Source: Turritopsis dohrnii
Taxonomy: Eukaryota > Cnidaria > Hydrozoa > Anthoathecata > Oceaniidae
NCBI GenBank assembly: GCA_027922465.2
Contig: BQMF02000048.1
Span: 372,001 to 436,000, forward strand
DNA: 64,000 nt
Direction of reading: 5' to 3'
The translations under genes and the position numbers were made by a program. The notes below the pieces were generated by a model, which saw only the letters and a program-made list of their open reading frames with translations, ran no database searches and had not been told where the DNA came from. Numbering within the stretch: the stretch's first letter is position 1; each line of letters opens with the position of its first letter. Shown in pieces: positions 46,056 to 57,581 of the stretch.

Positions 46056-49000
46056 TCATAATATTTTGTACTTTAATATTTTATAAGTTGCTCGTCTGAT
46101 CTGATATTGTTGATTGATAATCATTGATCCATTTTTTCCATTTGGCATTGTGAGTTGACTTCCATAGTAGCAACTTGTTGGTTTGCATACAGATTCCTTA
46201 GAGACCTATTAAGAAACCGGGGCAACTCAAGTGAAATATCTAGATAAGAATACTTGACATTTCGAGGAGTTATACAGTATAGTACCAATAAACGAATAAA
46301 ATAACGAAAATGAGAGTTCAATTCTACTAAGGACGAGTGTGACGAGGTAAAAATTCATTCAACGACAAGTTCTCAAAAGTTGTTGGTGGAAAGGCGATCA
46401 CATACATCAATTTTGTGTTAGTTTTCATAACACTGTTCTTTGCAGTTAAATGAAAATGTGATTTTTGTATTGTATCAGTTCAGTAAACGTAAAATAAGTA
46501 ACACAACTGTTAATGACAACCCAGCTCATCCACGAATTGGATTTACTCTTCAAGGATTCTTATGTGCGAAATTCCATGTAAAACGTTCAATGACCAGGTC
46601 GGTTAATTCTGGGTTGAGTTGATTCACGAGGAAGTTTACAACCTATAATAATAATTTCTGATCAAACTTCGAAAAGCATCAGAGAAAAAGAACGACAAGA
46701 TGAATAACATCAATAAAACGAAACTATCAACACATTTCAACACTTACGTCCGGATAAAACAATTGTGATGTGATTTCTTTTTCGTCAGCGGAAAATCTTC
46801 GAATCATTAAATCCTGTACCGATTTATTGGATGAAATTATTTCTTCCAGCATTGTTAAAAACGACTTTTTCTTAAAATGTTGAAGTTGCATGTTCATAAA
46901 ACCTTTTGTGCAATTCCAATTATACTGCTGTTGACAAGGATCAACTTCGTAAACAAACAGATTACATACTATTTCACTTGATAAACATTTTTGGTAATAA
47001 AGATTTACGTCTATAAGTTCAGACGAGGATATGCCTTCTTTTAACAACACTGCCACACGATAAATAGCTTGGCCAAGCAACAAGTTTTGAAGCATTGTCT
47101 AGATAGTATCAAAGGAAAGGTAAGAGAGTAACATTGAAACCCTAACCTCAAATAAAAAAGATTTGATAAGGAAGTCGCTTACGGGTATGACTGGTTTGAA
47201 ATGAAGAATCCTTCTTTGAACTTTTCCCATATCAAAAGGCCATGCAAATCTATAATGCAACACTGACCTATAGACAATAAACTTCATCATGCTTCAATCG
47301 AAGTCAGTGTTGTTTCTGCTTACCTATCACTCACGCAGTTAAACAGAGCACACCCACACGTATCATTTCTGTTGGTGCACGCAGCATGGTAACTCAGATT
47401 ACAATCTGGGCACACAAATACAAAATCATCTTCAACAAAACTCCTGCAAAATTTGTTCATTCCGCATGGTCTAGGATTCAAACTTTTACTCCTAACTAAC
47501 GAAAAATGACATCATCGTAGTATAAAATACTACAACGCTGCTTCTGCCGATCAACTAGGCGATGTCGAATTTCCTTTATTTCCTTTTGACTATCGTACAC
47601 GAACACGTCCACGTTCAAAATGCACGATAGTCCATAGCATTCCAGAAAATCTTAAAAAATAAATCATAATTGTAAAGTCTTGAAATAAAAACAACTATCA
47701 AAACATTAAAAAACTTATATCATTATCTTCCTGTAAACAGCGAACGATAGTGTTTTTTATACAGTCTTCGACGGCAAGCTGATCGTTGAAATGCAGCTGC
47801 TGCTTTAACTGCGTATCCGTAAAACCACACCCGCCTTCGTGAATCTAATTGAAAGTGCTAATGAAATAGTGGCAAATTTTGATTGACACAATATTTGCTC
47901 AAACTTATAAATCGCATGACTTACGAAGGTAATAAGATCACCAATGTTTTGGACTGCACTGATCAAACTCAGAATTTTAATCACTTGCCATTTAACTGCA
48001 GATCCAAATAAACAAAAAGACAACACCCGACTAATTCTCCCGAATGCTTTATTCAGAAAATCAACTGGCTCTTTCTGAATAGATGGGATGATGAACTTTC
48101 TAGAACTATAAGGATCACTGTTGAATGAGATATTAGTGTATACAAAAATTGCTGGTTATGAAAAAAAGACGAGATCGATATTTTTACGTGAAGCGTATGT
48201 CTATAATGTATGTATATAATTATGGTTATTATCCAATGCTATAACACAAAGGATTTAAAATTGACAACACTGAGGTGGCAAACCTGACAGAAACTTGCTG
48301 AAAATCTATGACAACATTTGACTCGCGATCTTTTAACCAATTAATGTGAAAGGTTTCTTCCAACTCCTTCAGCCTTTCGATAAAGACATCATAATTCAAG
48401 TTTTGCGCAGTATCCAAGAATATCTGTGACTCAGTAATCATGAGTTCCTGAAACAGTTGTAGGGCAATTGAAAATTTCAATTACCGAATAAAAATACCTA
48501 GAAAGCTTAAACGTTTTATAGTTTCAGTCCTCATTCTCGTATGTATCTCATCTAAATAATTCGAAATATACCAAAACGTCATTCCGAATTCGTTGACCAA
48601 TTATTTAAATGCTTTCAAAATGTTTATGTTCGTTAGACTGTATCTATGGTACATACAATCCAAGTATTAGTTTGGAAACAAGACTTTTAGGCTTGAAAAA
48701 GAAAACTGTTGATGGTAGGGTAAAGACGTTGAAATGGAGTGAAAACTTAATTAATTAAGTGTAAAGCGATTATTTACGCATTTTCATTCATTCAATAGGT
48801 TTATTCCGTAAATAGAAATTTACACCACCTAAGTACGCATAGAAGATTTACATACAAAAGATTTTGCTCTACAAAAGATCTTGAATAGTCTTTAAATGTT
48901 CATCGATTGTGTTATTCCATACTGTCAGGTTTGCTTTTGCTATATTCACAGCTTCCTCCCATGTTAAGTTCATTTTAGATAAATCTTCTTTGACCTTGGA

Positions 49001-49729
49001 AATCCATGTTATTTTTGGTTTCCCACGTGGTTTAGGGTATTCGGCCAGTCCATATCTCAGCGCTTGTTGAGCTGGTTACGCATGCTTTAAATAATTGCTA
49101 TAAATGGCTTTCTGTTGAACATTTTAATAACTTGAAAAATACTATAGTTAGTTAACACATTTCAGGAAGTTGTTTACTATGAAAAGGACTTTGAACCATT
49201 TTAAAAAACTTACAAAAGAATCCTCTGCTTGGTGATGCACAAATGCAGCGAGAATCTCATCCAGTGAATGCACCAATGGTCGTTCAATTTTAGCAGTCGG
49301 TGAATGGAATGGTATATCAGATGGCCACCACTTTGGCTTAGGACCAGGATTATTCCAGTTAAATTGACCGTCGCCTTAAACAATGTTCAAAATAAACATC
49401 TGCACTACTATGGAATTGATAACCCCTTCAAACATTGACAAGTTTAGTATATATTAAAAGTTAATTTTATGATTATTGTTAAAACATCTTACTTTGCCAT
49501 TTCAGTATTTTTGTTATGAGCTCCCTTTTTTTATGCACATTGATTTCTTTCCATCCGATGGGCATTTTAAAATCTTCCTCCAATTCCCTTTCATCACTTC
49601 TCTCTGCCATATCCAAAATAAATTTTAGGAATACAACTAACCATCAAGTTACACCAAGTCAAAAATGGCTTATGATATGTACCTTCACTGTTTCCAGTTT
49701 GGAACATGCAGTCCAAAAAGATTTTTAAC
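46056..49729 (-). CDS. Intron-rich gene of unknown function (11 exons, at least 553 residues)
   Basis: Exons on the minus strand: 49729-49683, 49603-49493, 49374-49214, 48447-48284, 48117-47925, 47844-47715, 47650-47497, 47440-47324, 47267-47183, 47098-46748 and 46205-46056. All borders are GT/AG and every junction keeps phase, giving 553 residues and a TGA stop; that agreement over eleven exons is strong support. At 47497/47440 I chose the GTTAGG donor and the second of two tandem acceptors to avoid a stop. Visible features: acidic start (ERSDERELEED), PKPKWWPSDIPF, a helical region (FIERLKELEETFHINW), a Cys-rich stretch (CPDCNLSYHAACTNRNDTCG) that may bind zinc, and no signal peptide. I recognise no family. 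It lies wholly in the 14.4-kb segment, so it may be that element's own protein or a host gene. Upstream exons are uncertain. Confidence 0.65.
48869..49071 (-). pseudogene. LINE reverse-transcriptase C-terminal scrap in an intron
   Basis: Open minus-strand frame LRYGLAEYPKPRGKPKITWI then DLSKMNLTWEEAVNIAKAN, ending in TAG at 48871-48869. The GRPxxTW...DLxxLxLxWEEAxxxAxxR pattern is the usual tail of many LINE ORF2 proteins. It lies inside the intron between exons 49374-49214 and 48447-48284 of the unknown gene. Confidence 0.6.
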
Positions 49730-49996
49730 CTTTAAAGCCCAAGATAGACAAAAAAGATAAATATAAATGTAAATTGTGATATTATATACACAGGCAGCCC
49801 TTTACTCTTTTTCATGGACTTATTTAATTAGAATACAGGTAAATTGTAAACAAAAGATTTTAGTTTTTAAAAACTGCCAATAAATGTTTAGTATTATCAC
49901 AATACCAATTCAAGTAAGTTTATAATCATTACTACAAGACATAACTTTACAATGAATGCCGTGCTAGTCAGTTCACTCTTAATTTCAATTCCATAC

Positions 49997-50072
49997 CATG
50001 TCCAACAATCTTTCCTTCAGAAAATGCAATAAATGCAACTGGCATTTTTGTTTTTTTCCCAATTTTCGCCAT
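49997..50072 (-). other. Probable upstream exon of the unknown gene
   Basis: A strong acceptor (TTGTATTCTTTCTTATGCAG) opens the frame MAKIGKKTKMPVAFIAFSEG and a GTATGG donor follows GHG. It exits in phase 1, whereas the next exon needs phase 2, so an exon is missing or my donor is wrong. Confidence 0.45.
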
Positions 50073-50388
50073 CTGCATAAGAAAGAATACAAACAAGTTA
50101 AAGACAGCCCATACTCTTTGAGAAATTGTGTTCATGTTGCTATGAATTGATCAATTAAAGTCAGTAAATGAGTATTCCCCCATTTCTTTCACTCAGTCTT
50201 TAATTGTACAAACTTTTTATAGGGTCATGTCAAAGTGTCAGTTAATTTGTCACTGTCTTGTCTGTTTCATACCATCCTGAAATTAACAATAAACAACTGA
50301 CAAAAATTTAAATCATTTCAGATGAATTTTAATATGACATCAATGATATTTACTGAGGTCTTTAGGCTTTCCAAAGATCTTCTTTCTT

Positions 50389-50636
50389 ATTCAAGAAAAA
50401 AACAAAACAAAACGACATGTTAATACAACGTTTCGGATGCTTCAAGCATCCATTTTCAAGTAATCAAAAATCTTTACAAGAATGGGTTTTTTATAAAATA
50501 TGGCTAAATAGCTAATATAAAAAATTCACACTACGTCAAATAAATACAATGGAGCTGATTTAATGGCTCTATTCAAAGGGGGATTATCTTTCATTATGAA
50601 TAAGCTCTCTTTGATCTCGAGTTGATATCTATTATC
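50389..50636 (-). repeat. Penelope element terminal inverted repeat, 3' copy
   Basis: Contains the genuine 3' end of the ORF (stop at 50526) and 3' UTR with the palindromic ATGCTTGAAGCATCC-type word. It matches 52165-52411 reversed. Confidence 0.85.
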
Positions 50637-52160
50637 CCCAGATGCCAAAATGTCGAAATCTTTAAAGGAAGCATGATGACGGCATTCTTTGAGGTGGTCA
50701 CTAATGGCAGAAGGTTTGGGTTTAATTGACTCACCTGTAAGTGCTGAAATTCCCGTGTGTTCACTTATGCGAACATGGAGATGTCTGTTGGTCTGGCCAT
50801 AATAGGAGGCGTTGCAGCCCCCACACTTGTAACGATATACAACTCCAGAACGTAAGGAATCGGGAATTCGGTCTTTGAATCTAAACAGACTAGATATACG
50901 TGTTTTTATTTTAAACACGACGAAGATGTCACAACAGTTAAGTGATGTACGGATAGATTTTTGTAACTTAGTCCTAGATTGTAAAGAAACTGGGCCCAAG
51001 AATGGTAAAACAATCATAAGTTTCTTTTTAGGAACAGTACATACAGCCGGTTTGTGTACGCACTCCAAAAATTTTCGTAAACAACTTTCTATAAACGATG
51101 AAGGGTAATTGTTTTTTCTAAATATGTCCTTTAACTTTTGTAATTCAGAGTGAAACTTATGCCAATTGGAACATATTTTATAACATCTGTGTGTAAGAGT
51201 ATAAACAATGCTAAATTTATAACTTTCAGGTATAAAACTATCAAAGTGGGTGTACACACCACTAAATGTGGGTTTCCGATAGACTGAAGTTGTGAACTTG
51301 CCGTTTTCTCAAAGAACATGAACATCAAGAAAAGATAATGAGTTGTTCCTCTCCACCTCACTTGTAAATTTGATACTAGGATGACATGAGTTCATAAAAT
51401 CCTGAAAAAGCGCTAATTGTTCTTGAGATGAAAATAGAACAAAGATGTCATCAACGTAGCGTCTATAGAATAAAGGTTTACAATTCTCAGGGCATAATGG
51501 TAGCCAGGTATTCTCAAGGTGACAAAGAAAAGAATTGGCCAATGTTGGTCCCAATGGTGAACCCATGGCTACACCGTCTATTTGTTGATACAACACTTCA
51601 TTAAAGAAAAAATACGATTCGTGTGTGGCAGTTCTAAGAAGAATCTTGAAATCATCCTTACTTAAGCGATCAACTGTGTCAGTGTTTTCAAAAAGTAAAT
51701 CTGTACATAATTCAACAGTTTCTATTAAAGGGATATTAGTGAACAGTGAAGTGACATCTAAACTTGCCATAAATAACTTGTGATCTTGATCACGGATTTC
51801 ATTGGCAAATTGAAAAGAATCTGTCACTGTGTACTTATTGGATGTAAGAGTAGCAAGTTTAGGTACCAAATATTTTGCAAGATTATACACAGGAGTACCT
51901 ATGGCTGAAAGTATAGGTCTAAAAGGTGGACATGCACCTGTACAGGCCTTGTGAACCTTACATAAACCGTATAATATACCTGGATGAGTACCAACTGGTC
52001 TAAATCGGTTATAATTTTCTTTACTGAGTTTACCACTTTTCATCAACTGTTGGTAGATGTTTGTCAGCTTCTTCTTTTGGTTGGTACTAAAATTTAAAAA
52101 TTTGTCGTTAGTAATATTCAATCTCTTAAATTTAGTTTCTTCACTCAAGATTTCTTCCAT
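50526..52160 (-). pseudogene. Penelope-like RT with GIY-YIG endonuclease, one nonsense codon
   Basis: Frame from 52160 to 50526 with a single TGA at 51311-51309. RT motifs: RPILSAIGTPVYNLAKYL, ASLDVTSLFTNIPL, DGVAMGSPLGPTLANSF and RRYVDDIFVLF (the YVDD active site). After the stop the same frame goes on through FIESCLRKFLECVHKP to the GIY-YIG segment VVYRYKCGGCNASYYGQTNR...RISEHTG, then KESLFIMKDNPPLNRAIKSA. GIY-YIG fused after this RT is diagnostic of Penelope-like elements. The N-terminus is missing because the ORF starts where the inverted copy begins. With just one stop it looks recently lost. Confidence 0.88.
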
Positions 52161-52164
52161 TTTA

Positions 52165-52411
52165 GATAATAGATATCAACTCGAGATCAAAGAGAGCTTA
52201 TTCATAATGAAAGATAATCCCCCTTTGAATAGAGCCATTAAATCAGCTCCATTGTATTTATTTGACGTAGTGTGAATTTTTTATATTAGCTATTTAGCCA
52301 TATTTTATAAAAAACCCATTCTTGTAAAGATTTTTGATTACTTGAAAATGGATGCTTGAAGCATCCGAAACGTTGTATTAACATGTCGTTTTGTTTTGTT
52401 TTTTTTCTTGA
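52165..52411 (+). repeat. Penelope element terminal inverted repeat, reversed copy
   Basis: Reads GATAATAGATATCAACTCGA through ACGTCGTTTTGTTTTG-like sequence on the plus strand. It encodes a second copy of the protein C-terminus (IKESLFIMKDNPPLNRA) in the opposite direction to the main ORF. Confidence 0.85.
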
Positions 52412-52780
52412 ATCTTCTTTCTTGTTTCCTTCTTAACGTATTGCTATTGATAAATCCAGACTATAAAAAATTGTCATAAGTAATATACTGAATAGTACTT
52501 TCCAAACTTTCTTATATATTCCTTCTAATGCTTAATGTTCATATTAAGAAAATGACATCCTATGAAGTATTTACACAATCAGTATTTTGTCCTTTTACTT
52601 TAATATTTAGTATAATGTACGATATATAATATTTACAAACATAACTAATTATGTAATTCAGTTTAAGAATATTCCATTGAATCAATGTTATTCAACAAAA
52701 TAAGATTTACCTAAAACTTCACCACATGTATAAAGTTTTTCCAAAAACACTAAGTAAAAAAGGAAAATAATTTAACTTAC

Positions 52781-52822
52781 ACAACGTACTCTTGACTTAC
52801 TATTTCCTTGAGTTTGTTCCAT
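52781..52822 (-). other. Candidate first coding exon of the unknown gene
   Basis: ATG at 52822-52820 (MEQTQGNSKSRVRC) followed by a consensus donor GTAAGT at 52780-52775. Exactly 14 codons, phase 0, matching the MAKIG frame of 50072-49997. Short and unconfirmed. Confidence 0.35.
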
Positions 52823-55155
52823 TTTACTGTATCTATCAATACAATAAACAAACATATGAAGAAATTTTTTCAACAATTATTTTGTGTTTGTTTGTGATTA
52901 TGTCATTCTTTCAGGAAGGGTATACAGCTGTCATGAAGTGTACAGAAAGGGAAGAGGAACTGTAATACAATGGAAGTTTAAGAATATAATATAGAAATTT
53001 AGTAAATGTTCTACATAAATTAACATTGGCTTTAAATACATATACAACATAAGTACAAAACTAAATTTGAATCATCTGTGTTGGCCTGGAGACCCAACTA
53101 CATTCTCTCAAAGTCAAGAAGTGGCTGGATTCAACCCCTTGACGGTCGAGAAATTAGTATAAGAAAATCAAATTCAAAATTTAAAAAACTGGTGGTTTAA
53201 ATACAACTGTTACACCAACAGCATTAACATTATGAATAATTAGATGAAATAAATATGGCTGAAACATCAATAAATGAAAAACTTAAAGACTATAATATGA
53301 TAGCTTCTTGATAAAAAAGAAGAATCAAGGAGCTCTCCTGTCCGAGTGAAAGAAATTATATGATATAAAACAAAATTTAAAAAGCAACTTAGTTTCTCAG
53401 GAACATGTTATTTTGTATTAAATATATTGACAACTAAAATAAAGAACTCATGTAGGCTAAGAGTAGATGGGTCTCCTGGCTACATCTGTGTAGAAAAATA
53501 AACAACACCAGTTTATATGTGTATTATATTTTGACAAAGACGCCTTGAAAGTGAAACCGCCATTATCAAGTAGTCAGTTACAATGGAAAATACAAAAATA
53601 TTTATTATAATATATAATCAAGATCAGCCAATAAAACAAAAATAACTATTGTACAATCCAAAATCAGTGAATACCATCCATGTTCTTAATTCCAAAAGGT
53701 TAATTCTGACCACAAATCAAGACATACTCACTTGAACAGACGATAAGAGGAGTAGACACAATGTTCTTGTTCAAAGTGGCTTTTTCTTATGGATTAATAA
53801 GTTCTCTTTACAAGGGGTAATACAGGATTTGAATTTGGGCGACGTTAGTGACACATGAGTCTCGTTGGCAAGATGAACCATCTATCTAGGAAGTGATGGG
53901 AGCTGTAAATTATGAATTTAGGGCCCTGAAATCTTATTGCAAGTTAGCGTTTTAAAACTCATTTTATTCTAAGAGAATTAAGCATTCATTTCAGAAGATA
54001 AGCGGTATTAATCCTCTTGCTACGCATATTAGTTCTTATATCACAGTTACAGGTCCCACCAGTCAAAATTCAGTATTCAATTAATGGCATAATGTGTGCA
54101 GACTGTCTGTTGTACATTTTAGCTCTTATTATGTATTTTTAAATAGAGCTTGTCTTGAGAGATTTCTTTTGTTACACATCCAGTTTCCACGTTCTGACCA
54201 CGCATGTTAAGACGTGAAAAATGATCAATTCATTCATGCATATAAGAGAAAACTTTAAATCCATGATACATTGAATAAACAAAAGTTAAAACATAAAGAA
54301 GTGAGATTGAATTTGTGTGCCAAGATTTCGACGCCCAATAGTGCATTGCGCTATGGTTTTTGACCTGTATCACCCCCTGCTTTAATTTCATAATCAAAAT
54401 TATTACGAGTAGTGGAGGGTATGGTAAAATCATAATTTGTTCACCCTTTTTATGCTAGCTGAAGTGTTTTAGTCCGCTATACCAATATCATGTGTAAACA
54501 TGGCAAAAATTGAACTGAAGTCAAATCCATCCAGCAATCAATGCTTTTTATCCACAGTCCACATTCAGTTATATATTATATATATAATTATAATATATAA
54601 TTATGAATTTCTGAAATACATAATTAATTCTTCACTTCACTGACCCTCTCATCAACATCATGATTTAACCATGAGTTTCATTTCTTTAATGGTTTTTTAA
54701 ATAGACCTTATTTTCTAACCTAACAAAAAAGATTTCAATACAAAACAACAGTGAAAACATTACTATAATAACCATATTGAAGCAAACACAACAAACACAA
54801 AATAGCTTTCAGACAGACAGAAAAAGCACCAAACATCATTAATCTACTAAACCAAATTAATTTCACAGGAAAAATCTATTAAAGACATACAGGTATGTCG
54901 AAATTTGTGTAGGAGAGCATTAACATAATTTGTGAATTCAATTTATATTACCAATGGGATTATTTGAACGCTTTTCTTTTATTGTTAGATTGATATGCTA
55001 TTGACATGCCTCTAGATCCGCCACTGATATAAGAAGCAAAAATATAATTTCTTTCTCTCTCTCTCTCTCCTCCTCGGCTCAGCTTTGATCTGCCATTATT
55101 GAAAGTTAAATTCTTGCAGTGTCAGCGGAAAAACATCGGAACTCAAATAGCGCCA
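52823..55155. other. Right part of the 14.4-kb segment, no supported gene
   Basis: AT-rich with no credible frame. An AT palindromic tract is at 54568-54604 and a (CT)n run at 55050-55070. The right inverted repeat occupies about 55156-55200 and itself contains the 15-bp palindrome GGACAAAATTTGTCC. Confidence 0.4.
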
Positions 55156-55200
55156 AGTTTCCTTTCGGAGCACGCCTTAGAGCTCGGACAAAATTTGTCC

Positions 55201-56416
55201 AACTTTCTTCCTGTTAATGAAGCTACTGGTGCAAAAAATTTTGCCTTTGGAAATATTCCTGTTGTTGTCTTCAGTGGAGATTTAGGCAAATTGGGACCTA
55301 TTAACTCAACAGATTTACATGTCTCTCCTAAAAATTCTGATGTTCCTGAAACATTTGCTGCTTATACATTATATCGATCATTTAATGAATGTATTGTATT
55401 AAATGAAACAATGCGCAAAGGCCCTGATCAAATTAATCTGTTAAAACGGCTTTTGAGAATTAAAAATGGAACTGTTCCTAACAAGATTGGATGCATGTTA
55501 ATAACAGATACGAGCAAGAATTACCAATACACAAGCAGTGGCTGTTTTCTCATGATAAAGTAATAACATTGATGGAAACTTGGGCTGAAGTAAATGAAGA
55601 GAAAAAAAGGAAGTTGAGGGACTTAGGAATGCCAATAGCTATTGTCCCTTCGACTGGAAGTGGGAAACATCACAGTACAATAGAAAACAGTGTGGACAAA
55701 TTGTTCATAAAGCATTACTTGCTGTTGGATCCACGGTAATCTTGTCTAAAAATCAAATGGGATTAACATCTTTAGGCCTTAACAATGGAGCAATGGGTAA
55801 AATTGTAAGTATTATATATGCAAAAAATAAAAAACCTCCTGAGTTTCCTTAAGCTGTCGTTGTACATTTTCCTGGGTACAAAGATCCATCTTAGATAGAT
55901 GAACACCCTAAATGGGTTCCTATCCCTTTCAACGAAGGTAGATGTGAAAACAATTGTTGTTACAGGATAGGCATTTCTTTGATGCCTGGATATGCAATTC
56001 CAATTGCTAAAAGCCAAGGAATGACAATTGGGGATGGAAAACAAGTGACTCATGCCAGAATAAAGTTACAGTCGACAAAAGTAATGGAGTCGTTAAGTCT
56101 AGGGACCACATACACAGCCCTCTCTTGAGTCACCAAAGAACAAAATTGGTGCTTAGTGGAAAAAATACCAGCTGAGAGGCTGTTATATATTAATGAATAT
56201 CCACTTATGCCTCATAGAATGGAAGAGGAGAAAGGGTTAAAAGCTTTATCTGATTGTACTGTTGAATATCATAAAGAGTATGCTGAAGGATGTGAAGCCT
56301 ATATAGCTTTATTGAGGGAGTTAGATGTTGAATGCAATGACAATATAGAAGACAGTGTTTGTCCAAATTTTGGAATTCAAACTTGCCCTTGCATTATTTG
56401 CCATAACAATAACTAA
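55201..56416 (+). pseudogene. Pif1-type helicase of the Helitron, C-terminal half
   Basis: Resumes the helicase exactly after the right inverted repeat: NFLPVNEATGAKNFAFGNIP then VVVFSGDLGKLGPI (the GDxxQL motif region) and CIVLNETMRKGPDQ. After shifts come LSKNQMGLTSLGLNNGAMGK, GYAIPIAKSQGMTIGDG (motif V) and YTALS-stop-VT (motif VI). There the expected Arg codon is TGA at 56126-56128, which removes the conserved arginine. The tail (EKIPAERLLYINEYPL...CPCIICHNNN) ends at 56416. At least two frameshifts and four stops are present. Confidence 0.75.
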
Positions 56417-56789
56417 ATGGCTTTATAATAATATATTTTGTTTGTGCTAGCTGTCTTTGAATGCTTCCAGAATTGCTTACCAGTTGGGTTGTAATAACAT
56501 CATGGTACTACATAGTACCAAATGCATGTTTTAACATCTGAGTGTATGCTTTATTTCTGTGACTAACGCTGGAAGCATTTATGGACAGCTTGACAAACAA
56601 ACAAAGAAAATGTTAATAATGTTAGTCACATAAATATTGCATATACTTGGATGTTATAATATGTATTTGGTACTGTGAAGTATCATGTCAAACTAGTAGA
56701 AAATGAGAATAAACAGAGAAAACAAATTTGAACAGCAATTATTGCCTGAATCAGAAGTATGTTATGTATATTAGTATTAATAATAGAGA
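56417..56789. other. Interval after the Helitron coding region
   Basis: Should contain the Helitron 3' end, but no hairpin followed by CTAG and T is convincing. Words TAGTACCAAATGCATG and TTTGGTACTGTGAAGTA form a loose inverted pair around 56513-56690. Confidence 0.35.
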
Positions 56790-57277
56790 CTAGTCGCCAA
56801 GGCGACGTCGTTCGCCGCCCATGTTCAGCATGCGTTGACTTCACGAAAAATAAAATTAAGGAATTGGCAACCGAAAGTGTTCCCATGTTGTAGAGCTCGA
56901 AAAACTGATCAAAAAAATGTATGGGATCGTTCCGCTACGATCAACCGTTACAGAGATATCATTGTTCAAAGATTTTGATGACGTCACAGACCCCTCCCCA
57001 AACAAATTAGACCCAAATTTTTCGTCACCCCATCGCCTGTATCGCGGACCCCAAAAAACGTCAGTTATCCCTATTAGTTATCGAGATAATTTTCCCTAAA
57101 CGTCGCATTCAAGGTCTCAATGCAATGGTTTCACACTGACGTCGCGCACAAGAAGAGAAATAATTTATGTGTGATCTTACATTGCTGACTTCCCGATTTC
57201 TTTCGCAGTTCACATCTACCATTTTGCGTGACTTACACACAAACAAACAAACAGAGAATCGGCTATTAATATATAGA
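56790..57277 (-). mobile_element. Non-autonomous Helitron, family B, short form (488 bp)
   Basis: Minus-strand 5' TC at 57277-57276; 3' hairpin GTCGCCTTGGCGAC then TAG with CTAG at 56793-56790, next base T. About 95% like 10023-10518, including TTTGATGACGTCACAGACCC. The 5' flank base is T rather than A, a small deviation. Confidence 0.78.
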
Positions 57278-57581
57278 AGCAGTAGAGGAGAAGTAACAAA
57301 CATGAAAGTGGAAATTATGAAGTAAATAATGAAAATGATTAATTAGTGACTCCACTGTGATTCTCCAATACATCTTATAATTACAGACAAATTGACATAC
57401 TGCAATAAAGTATGAAAAGAGAAATTAGTAAAATTGAAATGATTAAAAAAAATGAGAATGAGCATGTACTTGAAGCATTTGTAGCCGTATGTAAGTATAC
57501 TATATACAAAGGTATGTTGTTGAAGTAAGTTGAAGTAAGCATTTGAATGCTGTCTCATTATTATTATCTTTTGTTATTTAG

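Larger units (their letters stand above)
50389..52411 (-). mobile_element. Penelope-like retroelement with inverted 3'-end copies
   Basis: Perfect 12-bp target duplication ATCTTCTTTCTT (50377-50388 and 52412-52423). The ends are near-perfect inverted copies of ~247 bp (50389-50636 and 52165-52411), each encoding the C-terminus of the element protein. Between them is one minus-strand copy of the protein gene, lacking its N-terminus. Inverted partial copies and 5' truncation are known for Penelope elements. It lies in the intron between the candidate exons 52822-52781 and 50072-49997 of the unknown gene. Confidence 0.88.
40796..55200. mobile_element. 14.4-kb inverted-repeat-bounded segment inserted in the Helitron helicase
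   Basis: The left end GGACAAATTCTGTACAAGCT (40796) and the right end reversed GGACAAATTTTGTCCGAGCT (55200) match at about 80% over ~45 bp, reading on through CAAGGCATGCTCC versus TAAGGCGTGCTCC. Both ends lie precisely at the breakpoints of the helicase frame. That is the signature of one TIR-element insertion. No convincing target duplication is seen (AA on both sides at most). Contents: two MITEs, a LINE scrap, the unknown gene at 46-52.8 kb and a Penelope-like element. Superfamily unknown. Alternatively a smaller TIR element was later expanded by other insertions. Confidence 0.6.
34560..56416 (+). mobile_element. Protein-coding Helitron (OTU-DUF6570-Rep-Pif1), broken and interrupted
   Basis: In order on the plus strand: OTU protease-like region (35797-36310), DUF6570-like block (36515-37846), Helitron-N/Rep (37913-39837), Pif1 helicase first half (40196-40795), a 14.4-kb insertion, and helicase second half (55201-56416). 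This order and these domains are those of animal Helitrons. The coding part without the insertion is about 6.3 kb. A sequence at 34503-34540 (TGCGCGTAAAACCACAAAGA) resembles the family A non-autonomous elements and may mark its 5' region. Neither the true 5' TC nor the 3' hairpin and CTAG was located, so the outer limits are approximate. Confidence 0.72.

Noticed and set aside
50875..51108. Plus-strand frame overlapping the Penelope element
   Set aside because: Shadow of the minus-strand RT-endonuclease frame.
52057..52275. Plus-strand frame ending in the Penelope C-terminal sequence
   Set aside because: Arises from the inverted 3'-end copy fused to antisense sequence; not a separate gene.
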